DNA from: Bdellovibrionales bacterium Ga0074139
GTDB lineage: Bacteria > Bdellovibrionota > Bdellovibrionia > Bdellovibrionales > Bdellovibrionaceae
Direction of reading: 5' to 3'
NCBI GenBank assembly: GCA_001464795.1
Contig: LNEB01000015.1
Location: forward strand, 248,001-312,000
Length of the DNA: 64,000 nt
Of this stretch, positions 26,924 to 35,182 are shown piece by piece. The notes below the pieces were generated by a model that did not search any database, had not been told where the DNA came from, and was given only the letters and a program-made list of their open reading frames with translations. Numbering within the stretch: position 1 is the first letter of the stretch; each line of letters starts with the position of its first letter. The translations under genes and the position numbers were made by a program.

Positions 26924-27606
26924 CAATAGCTTCCTGTATTCGTTTGATGATTAAGCAATTGCACACCCGAGCTTGTTCCCAAACGATGAGCACCCGCTTG
27001 AATAAGGGCGACAGCTTGTTCGAATGTTTTAATTCCACCGCTGGCCTTAATTTGAATTTTATTATCAGCTTCTTTTTTCATAAGGCTAATATCTTCTAGT
27101 GTAGCTCCACCGCCAGTAAAGCCAGTACTGGTTTTAATAAAGTGTGCACCACCCTGAAGGCAGCAGCGAATGGACTGTTTTTTTTCTTCTTGATTGAGAA
27201 GATGAGTTTCTAAAATAACTTTTACAGGTTTACCCAATGCCGCCTGCACGACACACTTAATATCTTCGGTCACAAATTCCCAATTTTTTTCTTTCACAGC
27301 GCCGATTGAAATAACCATATCGATTTCATCGGCACCATCACTGATGGCAAGCGAGGCTTCAAAAGCTTTTGATTTTGGACTTTGATTTCCGTGGGGGAAA
27401 CCAACGACACATGCAATTTTAATTTGAGCAGAGGAAAGCTGACTTCGGCAAAATTTTACGAACCGACCAGGCACGCAAATAGCGTAGAATTTATTTTCCA
27501 CAGCTTCTTTGCATAACTTTTCGAAATCAGAAACAGTCGCTTCTGATTTTAGTAAGGTGTGATCAATGTACTGGGCAAGATCTTGATTTTTAAAAGTAGT
27601 TGTCAT
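26923..27606 (-). CDS. deoC: Deoxyribose-phosphate aldolase
   Basis: 227 residues, class I aldolase TIM barrel. K158 in FIKTSTGF is the Schiff-base lysine, K187 in IKASGG the second active-site lysine and D96 in EIDMV the proton-relay acid. It splits 2-deoxyribose-5-phosphate into glyceraldehyde-3-phosphate and acetaldehyde, linking nucleoside salvage to glycolysis. ATG overlaps the pilT stop (ATGA). A phosphopentomutase, needed between deoA and deoC, is not in this window. Confidence 0.95.
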   Translation of the reverse strand: MTTTFKNQDLAQYIDHTLLKSEATVSDFEKLCKEAVENKFYAICVPGRFVKFCRSQLSSAQIKIACVVGFPHGNQSPKSKAFEASLAISDGADEIDMVISIGAVKEKNWEFVTEDIKCVVQAALGKPVKVILETHLLNQEEKKQSIRCCLQGGAHFIKTSTGFTGGGATLEDISLMKKEADNKIQIKASGGIKTFEQAVALIQAGAHRLGTSSGVQLLNHQTNTGSY

Positions 27607-28679
27607 CCTACTTTGGTCATAGCGCTCTTGGATGCTGTTGTCACGTCAGTATCTTTTCCTAAGAACGTACGAGCGTCAGCAGCTGCAATTTTTCCTGTTT
27701 TGACTAAATCATCAATATATTTCTCGAACAGAACCATTCCGCTGGCTTGACCCGTTTGCATAATAGAGGCCACTTGGTGAATTTTATTTTCACGAATTAA
27801 GTTTCCAATGGCTTTCGTATTTCTTAAAATTTCGTAAGCCGCGATTCGGCCCTGACCATCAGCTCTTGAAAATAAAGTCTGTGCAACAACGCCCCTTAAG
27901 CTTTCAGAAAGCATGGTGCGAATTTGCTGCTGTTGACCAGAAGGAAAAACGTCAATGATTCGGTCAATGGTTTTAGCTGCACTATTTGTATGAAGAGTTC
28001 CAAAAACGAGGTGACCCGTTTCGGCAGCAGTTAACGCAAGTGAAATGGTTTCTAAGTCTCGAAGCTCTCCCACAAGCATAATATCTGGATCTTCCCTGAG
28101 GGCCGCTTTCAAGGCGCTGGCAAAGTTTTTTGTATGACTTCCCACTTCTCGCTGATTCACTAGAGATTTAATATTTTGATGCACGAACTCGACAGGATCC
28201 TCAACGGTTAAGATGTGAGCTTCTCTGGTCATGTTGATGTGGTGAATAAGAGCAGCTAGAGTTGTGGATTTTCCTGATCCGGTTGGGCCAGTGACTAACA
28301 CAAGTCCACGATCAGCATCGATGAGATCCATAATTGACTGAGGTAAGTTAAGTTCTTGGGGAGTTAATATTTTCTCAGGGATAACTCGAAATACACCGCC
28401 TAAACCTTTTCGTTGCATGAAGACGTTAACACGAAATCGACCCAAACCAGGAATGGCGTAGGCGCAATCCAGCTCCCACTTTTCAACAAATTGTTTTTTT
28501 TGCTTTTCAGTTAAAATTTCAAAAATTAAGCCCTGAACATCTTGATTGCTCAGTTCTCTGTAGTTGAGTGCCACCATATTACCATGAAGTCGCAAATAGG
28601 GCGGTGCTCCTGATGTGATATGTAAATCAGAAGCCTTTTGCTCAACCATTACCTTAAAAAGTTCGTCAATTGTTGCCAT
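27603..28679 (-). CDS. pilT: Type IV pilus retraction ATPase PilT
   Basis: 358 residues. An N-terminal PAS-like domain (SDLHITSG) is followed by the RecA-like domain with Walker A GPTGSGKST (131-139), the Asp box, Walker B ILVGELRD, His box GHLVFGTLHT and the PilT-type segment AIGNLIREN (usually AIRNLIRE). It powers pilus disassembly at the inner membrane, driving twitching. ATG at 28679 fits the family start; TTG at 28697 is the alternative. The four-base overlap with deoC places a motility motor in a nucleoside-catabolic operon, which is unusual. Confidence 0.92.
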   Translation of the reverse strand: MATIDELFKVMVEQKASDLHITSGAPPYLRLHGNMVALNYRELSNQDVQGLIFEILTEKQKKQFVEKWELDCAYAIPGLGRFRVNVFMQRKGLGGVFRVIPEKILTPQELNLPQSIMDLIDADRGLVLVTGPTGSGKSTTLAALIHHINMTREAHILTVEDPVEFVHQNIKSLVNQREVGSHTKNFASALKAALREDPDIMLVGELRDLETISLALTAAETGHLVFGTLHTNSAAKTIDRIIDVFPSGQQQQIRTMLSESLRGVVAQTLFSRADGQGRIAAYEILRNTKAIGNLIRENKIHQVASIMQTGQASGMVLFEKYIDDLVKTGKIAAADARTFLGKDTDVTTASKSAMTKVG

Positions 28680-28757
28680 CAATTGTCTTATCGGCAAAAC
28701 GGCTAAAAATTTTAAATGAAGTTGCCATAACTTAGCGATCTGGACTAAAGAGTAACA

Positions 28758-30290
28758 ATGGCAGCTGAAATTTTAATCAATGTGAAACCTCAAGAGACTC
28801 GAGTCGCTTACGTTGAAAGTGGCATTCTAACAGACCTCAAAATTGAACGAAAAACTTCTCCGACTTTGGTCGGTAGCGTGCACCGTGGAATCGTTAGCCG
28901 AGTGCTGCCAGGCATGCAGGCGGCCTTTGTTGATATTGGCCTCGACCGAGCGGCCTTTTTATACGTCGGTGACATTCGCGCCGATGTGGACTCTGATGCC
29001 TACCCATTTTCTGACCTCGAACGGGACGAGCCTCTTTCTACCTCTGACGATGAAGACCGCATTGAAGAAAGAATCGCGAACAACAAAACCCCCATTCAAG
29101 ATCTACTCAAAGAAGGCCAGTCGATCCTCGTGCAAGTTGCTAAAGATCCACTGGGAACTAAGGGTGCACGAATCACGACCCATGTTTCTTTGCCAGGTCG
29201 ATTTATAGTTTACTTACCTACTGTAAGACACTTAGGAATTAGTCGTCGAATTGCAAGCGAAGAAGAGCGCGAAAGATTACGCTCTCTTGTGCAAAAAAAT
29301 AACCCTCAGGGCGGTGTGATTGTTCGAACAGCTGGCGAAGGTGCCACTGAAGAACAATTGCGAACCGATATCGAGTATTTGGATCGACTTGGAAAAGACA
29401 TTTTTAAAAATTATGAAAAGCGCAAATCACCAGGCATGATTCATCAAGAACTTGACGTGGAACTGCGGGCCCTCCGCGACCTTATGAATGAAGACGTATC
29501 AGCCGTATTTGTAGACGACGAAGAAGTGCACAAAAAAGTGACCAAGTTTGTGTCTCAATTAATGCCAAAGTTTAAGCATAATATTAATCTTTATGATCAA
29601 CAAAAACCTCTGTTCGATATGTATGATATCGACATGGAAATTTCTAGATCAATGGACCGAAAAATCTGGCTTAAATCAGGTGGCTACATTGTGATCGATG
29701 AAGCAGAAGCCTTGGTAGTCATCGACGTGAACACCGGTCGATTTGTGGGAAAAAAAGACCTTGAAGATACAATTCTTAAAACGAATCTAGAAGCTGTCCG
29801 TGAAATCGCCCATCAATTAAAAATTCGTAATTGTGGCGGGATTATCATTGTGGACTTTATTGATATGGAAAAAGAGACCCACAAAGAAAAGGTCATCGAC
29901 GCCCTTAAAGAAGAGGTCTCTAAAGACCGAGCCCGCACCCACGTGATATCCATGTCTCAGCTAGGACTTGTGGAAATGACCCGTAAGAGGATCCGTCCAA
30001 GCCTTATTAAAAGCCTGTGTGAACCTTGCGAATACTGTGAGGGCAAGGGCTACATTAAGAAAAAAACCACTGTGGCTAGTGAAATTTTCCGTGAAATCGA
30101 GCGTGAAGCCCATTCACTTGATAAGAAAAGCCAAAGCATTGTGGTTCATTGCCACAGCGATGTCGTGGATCAGATTTATGAAGTTGAGGGCGAGACCTTG
30201 GAACATATCGAAAAGAAAATAGGCCGCTCAATTGCCTTTAAAATCGAACCCAGCTATCATCTCGAGCAACACGAGATCTTTTTCATCTAA
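28758..30290 (+). CDS. rng: Ribonuclease E/G family endoribonuclease (RNase G)
   Basis: 510 residues, close to RNase G length and without the long RNase E C-terminal scaffold. An N-terminal S1 RNA-binding domain (about 38-125), the 5'-sensor region, the catalytic DNase I-like part with VIDVNTGRF and GGIIIVDFIDM (metal-binding Asp residues), and a zinc link CEPCEYCEGKG are visible. It cleaves single-stranded RNA and matures rRNA. Positioned just upstream of rplU-rpmA, as in many proteobacteria-like genomes, but separated from them by 82 bp. Confidence 0.92.
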   Translation: MAAEILINVKPQETRVAYVESGILTDLKIERKTSPTLVGSVHRGIVSRVLPGMQAAFVDIGLDRAAFLYVGDIRADVDSDAYPFSDLERDEPLSTSDDEDRIEERIANNKTPIQDLLKEGQSILVQVAKDPLGTKGARITTHVSLPGRFIVYLPTVRHLGISRRIASEEERERLRSLVQKNNPQGGVIVRTAGEGATEEQLRTDIEYLDRLGKDIFKNYEKRKSPGMIHQELDVELRALRDLMNEDVSAVFVDDEEVHKKVTKFVSQLMPKFKHNINLYDQQKPLFDMYDIDMEISRSMDRKIWLKSGGYIVIDEAEALVVIDVNTGRFVGKKDLEDTILKTNLEAVREIAHQLKIRNCGGIIIVDFIDMEKETHKEKVIDALKEEVSKDRARTHVISMSQLGLVEMTRKRIRPSLIKSLCEPCEYCEGKGYIKKKTTVASEIFREIEREAHSLDKKSQSIVVHCHSDVVDQIYEVEGETLEHIEKKIGRSIAFKIEPSYHLEQHEIFFI

Positions 30291-30372
30291 GCAAAGGCTT
30301 TTTTGAGTAAAAAGTTGACAAACCCTCATGCGGGGTGGCAGAAACACTGACTTGTGCCTAACGGAGGTTCCC

Positions 30373-30930
30373 ATGTACGCAATTATACGCACTGGCGGTA
30401 AGCAATACACTGTCAAGCCAGGTGATGTTTTGCAAGTTGAAAAATTAGATAAGGAACTTGGTTCCGAATTTGATATTAATGAAGTTTTGTTGATTGGTGG
30501 CGACACTATTCATACAGGCCAACCACTTGTGAAGAATGCAAAAGTAACAGCAGTTATTACTAAGCAATCACGAACTCGAAAGATTTTGGTTTTCAAAAAG
30601 AAAAGACGTCAATCTTACAGAAAATTTGCAACTCACAGACAGCTTTTCACTGAAGTTTTCATCAAATCAATTACTTCTCCAGATGGAAAAGTAACTAAAA
30701 CTGATGAAACACCAGTTGTTGTAGACGCAGCTCAAGTTCGTGACGAAAAGTTACAAGGCTTGATGTTAGCTCGCCAAGAACGAGTTCAAAATAAATCTAA
30801 AACAGAAAAAGCAGAGCCCGTAAAAAAGGCAGCTGTTAAAAAAGTGGCAAAAAAAGCAGCTCCTAAAAAAGCCGCCAAGAAGCCTGCAGCGAAGAAAAAA
30901 ACAGTAAAAAAAGCAAAAGCTAAAAAGTAA
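30373..30930 (+). CDS. rplU: Ribosomal protein L21 with long Lys/Ala-rich C-terminal tail
   Basis: 185 residues, while L21 is usually about 100-105. Residues 1-100 are a normal L21 (MYAIIRTGGKQYTVKPGD, FKKKRRQSYRKFATHRQ). Residues 101-140 form an acidic linker. Residues 141-185 are Lys/Ala-rich, with repeats such as KKAAVKKVAKKAAPKKAAKK, resembling histone H1 tails. GGAGGT before ATG 30373 fixes the start. The tail probably contacts rRNA or DNA. It is followed after 13 bp by rpmA. Confidence 0.95.
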   Translation: MYAIIRTGGKQYTVKPGDVLQVEKLDKELGSEFDINEVLLIGGDTIHTGQPLVKNAKVTAVITKQSRTRKILVFKKKRRQSYRKFATHRQLFTEVFIKSITSPDGKVTKTDETPVVVDAAQVRDEKLQGLMLARQERVQNKSKTEKAEPVKKAAVKKVAKKAAPKKAAKKPAAKKKTVKKAKAKK

Positions 30931-30943
30931 TTTGAGGTGATGT

Positions 30944-31204
30944 ATGGCAAGTAAAAAAGCCGGTGGTAGTACCAAGAACGGTCGCGATTCACAGAGTAAA
31001 CGCTTAGGTGTAAAACGCTTTGGTGGTGAAACAGTTGCTTCCGGAACTATTATTATTCGTCAACGCGGAACTAAGTTCCATGTTGGTAACAATGTTAAGA
31101 TGGGCCGTGACCACACAATTTATGCTGTGGTTGATGGGACTGTTAAATTTGAACGTTTTTCCAAAGAGAAATTTAAAGTCAGCGTTTATCCAAAAACAGC
31201 GTAG
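30944..31204 (+). CDS. rpmA: Ribosomal protein L27
   Basis: 86 residues. The N-terminus [19 protein letters not shown] is the flexible peptide that reaches the peptidyl-transferase centre, followed by the conserved LGVKRFGGE and [12 protein letters not shown]. Length is typical. The N-terminal cleavable extension of Firmicutes L27 is absent. GAGGTG precedes the ATG. It is co-transcribed with rplU and ended by the strong terminator at 31231. Confidence 0.97.
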   Translation: MASKKAGGSTKNGRDSQSKRLGVKRFGGETVASGTIIIRQRGTKFHVGNNVKMGRDHTIYAVVDGTVKFERFSKEKFKVSVYPKTA

Positions 31205-31230
31205 ACTCTCGTTTCAAGATTTAAATTCCA

Positions 31231-31264
31231 AGAGGGAACCATCTTCGGTTCCCTCTTTTTTTTT
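31231..31264 (+). terminator. Intrinsic terminator after rplU-rpmA
   Basis: AGAGGGAACC (31231-31240), loop ATCTTC, GGTTCCCTCT (31247-31256), then a T-run to 31264: a perfect 10-bp stem with a U tract. It separates rpmA from obg. Confidence 0.93.
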
Positions 31265-31309
31265 AAATGGACGAATGTTTTTTAAATGTGCATTCGTTGA
31301 AAGTGACTT

Positions 31310-32341
31310 ATGAAATTTATAGATGAAATCAAGTTTGTTGTCTCCTCAGGTCATGGCGGACCAGGATGTGTTAGCTTTCGCCGTGAAGCCATGGAACCTC
31401 GCGGAGGTCCCGATGGTGGTGATGGCGGTAAGGGTGGCGATGTTATTATTAAATCGACCACACACCTAAATTCTTTAGTCGATTTTAAATCTAATAAAAA
31501 ATATTCTGCAAGAAACGGTGTTCCCGGAATGGCTGCTAAGTGCTCGGGTGCTGACGGTGAAGATCTCATTCTCAATGTTCCTAAGGGCACTTTGATAAGG
31601 GATGAAACCGGACAAGTAATCGTGGATATGACTCATGTAGAACAATACGTCCTATTAAAAGGTGGACGTGGCGGAAAAGGAAATTTCTTTTTTAGGACAA
31701 GTGTTAACCAGGCCCCTGAGCATGCTCAGCCCGGTGAAAACGGTCATCAAATGGAAATCACCTTAGAGCTCAAACTCATAGCTGATGTTGGGATTATTGG
31801 TTTTCCGAATGCAGGTAAATCGACTTTGATTTCAAGAATTTCAGCAGCGAAGCCAAAAATTGCTGATTATCCATTTACGACTTTAACGCCCAACCTTGGT
31901 GTTGTTAAATTTTCCGACGAGAAAAGTTTTGTGGTGGCTGACATCCCCGGATTAGTCAAAGGTGCACACACAGGCGTGGGTCTTGGAATTCAGTTTTTAA
32001 AGCACATCGAAAGAACGCGGGTTTTCATACACCTTGTGGATATTTCAGGTTTATCCGGACGAAAAGCCATTGATGACTACAATGACATCAACGAAGAGCT
32101 TAAGATGTATGATCAGCACAATAAAGATAAAGCCGATTTCTTTGCCTTATCAACTCGTCCCCAAATTTTAGTTTTAAATAAATCGGATACAGTTCAAGAA
32201 GACGAACTTGCCAGAATTGTCAGTGAGTTTACTAAAGTGTCTCAACAAAAACCGTTCGTGATTTCTGCTGTCACTGGAAAAAATATTCGCGAACTGATTG
32301 TGCATATTGCTGAAAAAATTTATGCGAAGGAGCAAGAATGA
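31310..32341 (+). CDS. obgE: Ribosome-associated GTPase Obg/CgtA
   Basis: 343 residues. The Gly-rich Obg fold occupies 1-158 (GGPDGGDGGKGGDV), followed by the GTPase domain with G1 GFPNAGKST, G3 DIPGL and G4 NKSD. It lacks the extra C-terminal extension seen in some Obg proteins. It acts in 50S subunit assembly and stress control. Its stop overlaps the next gene by ATGA. A separate promoter is expected after the terminator at 31264, but none is obvious in the 45-bp gap. Confidence 0.96.
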   Translation: MKFIDEIKFVVSSGHGGPGCVSFRREAMEPRGGPDGGDGGKGGDVIIKSTTHLNSLVDFKSNKKYSARNGVPGMAAKCSGADGEDLILNVPKGTLIRDETGQVIVDMTHVEQYVLLKGGRGGKGNFFFRTSVNQAPEHAQPGENGHQMEITLELKLIADVGIIGFPNAGKSTLISRISAAKPKIADYPFTTLTPNLGVVKFSDEKSFVVADIPGLVKGAHTGVGLGIQFLKHIERTRVFIHLVDISGLSGRKAIDDYNDINEELKMYDQHNKDKADFFALSTRPQILVLNKSDTVQEDELARIVSEFTKVSQQKPFVISAVTGKNIRELIVHIAEKIYAKEQE

Positions 32342-33360
32342 AAATCGGAATTTTTGGTGGGGGCTTCAATCCTCCACACATGGGTCACATTTCTTGTTTA
32401 ACCAGTGTTCAAAAAAAAGCAGGCTTGGATAAAATATTTGTTATCCCTACCTTCCAAAGCCCTCTCAAAACTCAAGTGGATGGTCCCTCGCCCGAACAAA
32501 GACTCGAAATGGTGAAATTAGCCTTAGAAGGTTTTGGTCAGCAATTTATCGTGGATGACATCGAAATTAAAAGAAAAGGTATCAGCTACACGATCGATAC
32601 AATCAAAGAATACAGAAAGAATTATTCTCAAGACGAAATACACCTGATCATCGGTGCCGATCACTTAGAAATCTTTTCGAGCTGGAAAGAGTATAAAGAA
32701 ATTCTATCTGAATGTAATATTATCGTCGCGACTCGACCTGGTTTTGATATTCCAACTTCGCAAGATCAGTTACCACAGTTTATTTCTGAACAAGTTTTAG
32801 AATATGATTTTAACTTCATCGAGATGAAAACCGGTCGAAATTTGCAGTTCATCAGAATTCAAGATGTCGATATTTCAGCCAGTGAACTCAGAAAAAAAAT
32901 CAGAACTAATCGCCCCGTTGAAAAATTCTTGCCGTTGGCCGTTGAAACCTACATCAAAAAACATAATCTTTATCAAAATTTAAAAGATAAAATTCAAGAC
33001 TACACAAAATTCACTGAGTTTTGTGCTCATCAGCTTTTTTCTAAAAAAGCGATTCAGGTGAAGGGCTATGATCTGACAAAAATGTCAGCGCTAAGTGAAT
33101 ACGCCATCGTCACCTCTGGAACAAGTACAAGGCATGCTGTTTCACTAGCTGAAAACCTCATCCAAGCTGTAAAGGATGAATTTAGAATTCACCCCTCCAG
33201 CCTAGAGGGCTCTGAAGAGGGTCGCTGGGTTGTTGTTGATTATGGATCCTTAATTGTTCATATTTTTTATGACTACGTCAGACAAGAGTACTCATTAGAA
33301 AAGCTATGGAGAGAAGGTAAAGATATGGGCCTTGTCGATCCCTTCACTGACAAAAAATAA
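32338..33360 (+). CDS. nadD: NadD-RsfS fusion: nicotinate-nucleotide adenylyltransferase / ribosomal silencing factor
   Basis: 340 residues, whereas NadD alone is about 200 and RsfS about 105-120. Residues 1-213 are NadD, with the nucleotidyltransferase motif GGGFNPPHMGH (7-17) and ISASELR (usually ISSTxIR). It makes deamido-NAD from nicotinate mononucleotide and ATP. Residues from about 222 are RsfS (FCAHQLFSKKAIQVKGYDL ... GRWVVVDYGSLIVHIF ... YSLEKLW), which binds L14 and blocks subunit joining in starvation. The frame is continuous, without stop or overlap. Many bacteria have the two as neighbours; here they are one gene. ATGA overlap with obgE; rlmH follows with no gap. Confidence 0.92.
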   Translation: MKIGIFGGGFNPPHMGHISCLTSVQKKAGLDKIFVIPTFQSPLKTQVDGPSPEQRLEMVKLALEGFGQQFIVDDIEIKRKGISYTIDTIKEYRKNYSQDEIHLIIGADHLEIFSSWKEYKEILSECNIIVATRPGFDIPTSQDQLPQFISEQVLEYDFNFIEMKTGRNLQFIRIQDVDISASELRKKIRTNRPVEKFLPLAVETYIKKHNLYQNLKDKIQDYTKFTEFCAHQLFSKKAIQVKGYDLTKMSALSEYAIVTSGTSTRHAVSLAENLIQAVKDEFRIHPSSLEGSEEGRWVVVDYGSLIVHIFYDYVRQEYSLEKLWREGKDMGLVDPFTDKK

Positions 33361-33825
33361 ATGAAATTGATTACCATTAAGTCCTCAAGTCCTAAGTGGC
33401 TTGAGGTCGCAAGCACTGAATATAATGAAAAAATTAATTTTTTTCAAAAGTTTGAGCACCAGCAGATTCCTTCAGCCAAAAAAGCCAGGCAAGATCAGCA
33501 GCAAAAGATTAAAGAAGAATCAGAACTTATCTTAAAATCGATAAAACCACAGGACTATCTGATTCTCTTCGATCAGCATGGCAAGATGATGACAAGTCCT
33601 GAGGCCTCTAAAAAAATCGCGAAACTGCAACTTCATGGCACTAAGGGAATTACTTTTCTAATTGGTGGTGCTTACGGCGTTAGCGAACAAATTAAAAAAC
33701 GCGCCAATGAAACATGGTCTTTGTCTCAAATGGTATTTAATCATCATGTTGCAACAGTTGTTGTGCTCGAGCAAATTTATCGAATTTTTATGATTTTGAA
33801 AAACAAGCCTTACCACAATGAATAA
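33361..33825 (+). CDS. rlmH: 23S rRNA pseudouridine1915 N3-methyltransferase RlmH
   Basis: 154 residues, SPOUT fold. It has LFDQHGKMMTS, the SAM-binding knot FLIGGAYGVSE and the C-terminal SLSQMVFNHHVATVVVLEQIYR, all typical of RlmH. It methylates pseudouridine 1915 in helix 69 of 23S rRNA. The start codon immediately follows the nadD-rsfS stop. The obg-nadD-rsfS-rlmH order is a common ribosome-maturation cluster. Confidence 0.95.
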   Translation: MKLITIKSSSPKWLEVASTEYNEKINFFQKFEHQQIPSAKKARQDQQQKIKEESELILKSIKPQDYLILFDQHGKMMTSPEASKKIAKLQLHGTKGITFLIGGAYGVSEQIKKRANETWSLSQMVFNHHVATVVVLEQIYRIFMILKNKPYHNE

Positions 33826-33905
33826 TCGAAATTCGGAAGATTAAGATATTCTCTGATCCCAAAAATGGGGATTAGCAAAAGTGCTATTTTGCATTGTTGA
33901 GCATT

Positions 33906-34520
33906 ATGAAAATTGAAATTCAATCATGTATGAATTGTGGGTCTTTTTGGTTTGTTAAAAACTTGATTTGTAAACCTTGTTACACAGCCATGATTGGTCA
34001 ATTCGCAAACCCTCAATCTTCGGAAATTCGAGGTCATAAAGTTCGCACATTAATGAAGTGGAACCCAGGTGAAACCAACACACTTTCCAGTCTTGTCTAT
34101 ATTTTGAAAGAAAATCAGCCACAACTATGGATGCAATTGAGCTTGGACTTTGTGAATTTGCACCAGTTGTACAATAGCAATGAAGTTTTACTGATCTCAG
34201 TTCAGCCGACATTAAGCCATCAGGATCATGCCCAGAGCTGGGGAAACGCTATATCGGCCCATCTCGGGTGTGAACATATTGTTGGATTAAGAAAATTCAA
34301 CCCAACAGCACAAAAAGATAAGACAAAATTTGAACGAACAGATCTAGAGCTCATTAGTATTGTAGATATTTCAGCTTTTACGAGTAAAAAAATTATCTTT
34401 GTGGATGATATTGTTACGACCGGTAGCACCTTAAAAGCGGCCTATGAGGCATTAGGTCGTCCAAGGGATTTTGAGTGTTGGTCCATGGCCTACCGAACGG
34501 TGGGTTCTATTGCGAAATAA
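33906..34520 (+). CDS. ComF-like phosphoribosyltransferase-family protein
   Basis: 204 residues. Near the N-terminus two CxxC pairs (SCMNCG and CKPCY) form a zinc-ribbon as in ComF. Near the C-terminus IIFVDDIVTTGSTLKAA is the PRPP-binding loop of type I phosphoribosyltransferases. ComF helps DNA uptake in competent bacteria, and other members have unknown roles. ATG at 33906 was chosen; a TTG at 33894 would add four residues, and neither has a strong Shine-Dalgarno. No other competence gene is nearby. Confidence 0.8.
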   Translation: MKIEIQSCMNCGSFWFVKNLICKPCYTAMIGQFANPQSSEIRGHKVRTLMKWNPGETNTLSSLVYILKENQPQLWMQLSLDFVNLHQLYNSNEVLLISVQPTLSHQDHAQSWGNAISAHLGCEHIVGLRKFNPTAQKDKTKFERTDLELISIVDISAFTSKKIIFVDDIVTTGSTLKAAYEALGRPRDFECWSMAYRTVGSIAK

Positions 34521-34546
34521 GAGCTGTAATGGTAGTTTGCTGACTC

Positions 34547-35182
34547 ATGAAAAGTCTAATAATCGCCGTCCTTTTTTTAACAATTTCAATTTTCGGAGCT
34601 TCGACCGTGGTCTCTCCGAACGTGGCTTTAGACAAACTTAAAGACTCACCATTTGTAACATTGGAAGTTTTAAAAAAAGTGAAGTCTGAATTGATGGGAT
34701 CTGAGACTCAATCACCCGGAAAAATCTATCTCGCAAAAGAGCGTTTTCGTTGGGACTCTGAAGGCAAGGACACATCGAGCCTTATTTTTGACGGTTCTTA
34801 TTTGTGGACGATTCAACAGCCACCTAAAGGATTTAAAATTCCTCCACAGGTGACAAAAACCAAAATGGGACCTAAGTCAGAGAATCAGCTACTGCTTAAT
34901 TCGCTGCTGCAAAATAAAATTGAATCCCATTTTACTATTACCAAAACAGTTAAAGAAAAATCATCGACTCGATTTTTTTTAAAACCAACGGAAAAGAATC
35001 AGCTTACCCATAGTCTTGAATTGGTTATTCAATCAGACAATTCAGTTTCAGAAATTTCATACAAAGATGAAATCGAAAACCGAATTACAATTACAATCAA
35101 TAAAGTGATTAAATCGAAAAAGATACCGTCAGAAATTTTTAAATTCAGTCCCCCGAAAGGCTCACAGGTTAGCGAATTATGA
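34547..35182 (+). CDS. lolA: Outer-membrane lipoprotein carrier LolA-like
   Basis: 211 residues with a signal peptide (about 1-18, ending IFGAS). The mature protein fits the LolA/LolB beta fold: GKIYLAKERFRWDSEG, then LIFDGSYLWTIQQPPK, and a C-terminal FKFSPPKGSQV typical of LolA. It carries lipoproteins across the periplasm, in line with the several lipoproteins in this window. ATGA overlap with rimO. Confidence 0.85.
   Translation: MKSLIIAVLFLTISIFGASTVVSPNVALDKLKDSPFVTLEVLKKVKSELMGSETQSPGKIYLAKERFRWDSEGKDTSSLIFDGSYLWTIQQPPKGFKIPPQVTKTKMGPKSENQLLLNSLLQNKIESHFTITKTVKEKSSTRFFLKPTEKNQLTHSLELVIQSDNSVSEISYKDEIENRITITINKVIKSKKIPSEIFKFSPPKGSQVSEL

Noticed and set aside
30315-30343. Promoter for rplU at TTGACA 30315
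   Set aside because: The -35 is perfect but nothing like a -10 lies 16-18 bp downstream.
30766-30992. Long open frames on the minus strand opposite the L21 tail
   Set aside because: They are the complement of Lys/Ala codons, giving Phe/Leu-rich translations; no RBS, and the plus strand is clearly coding.
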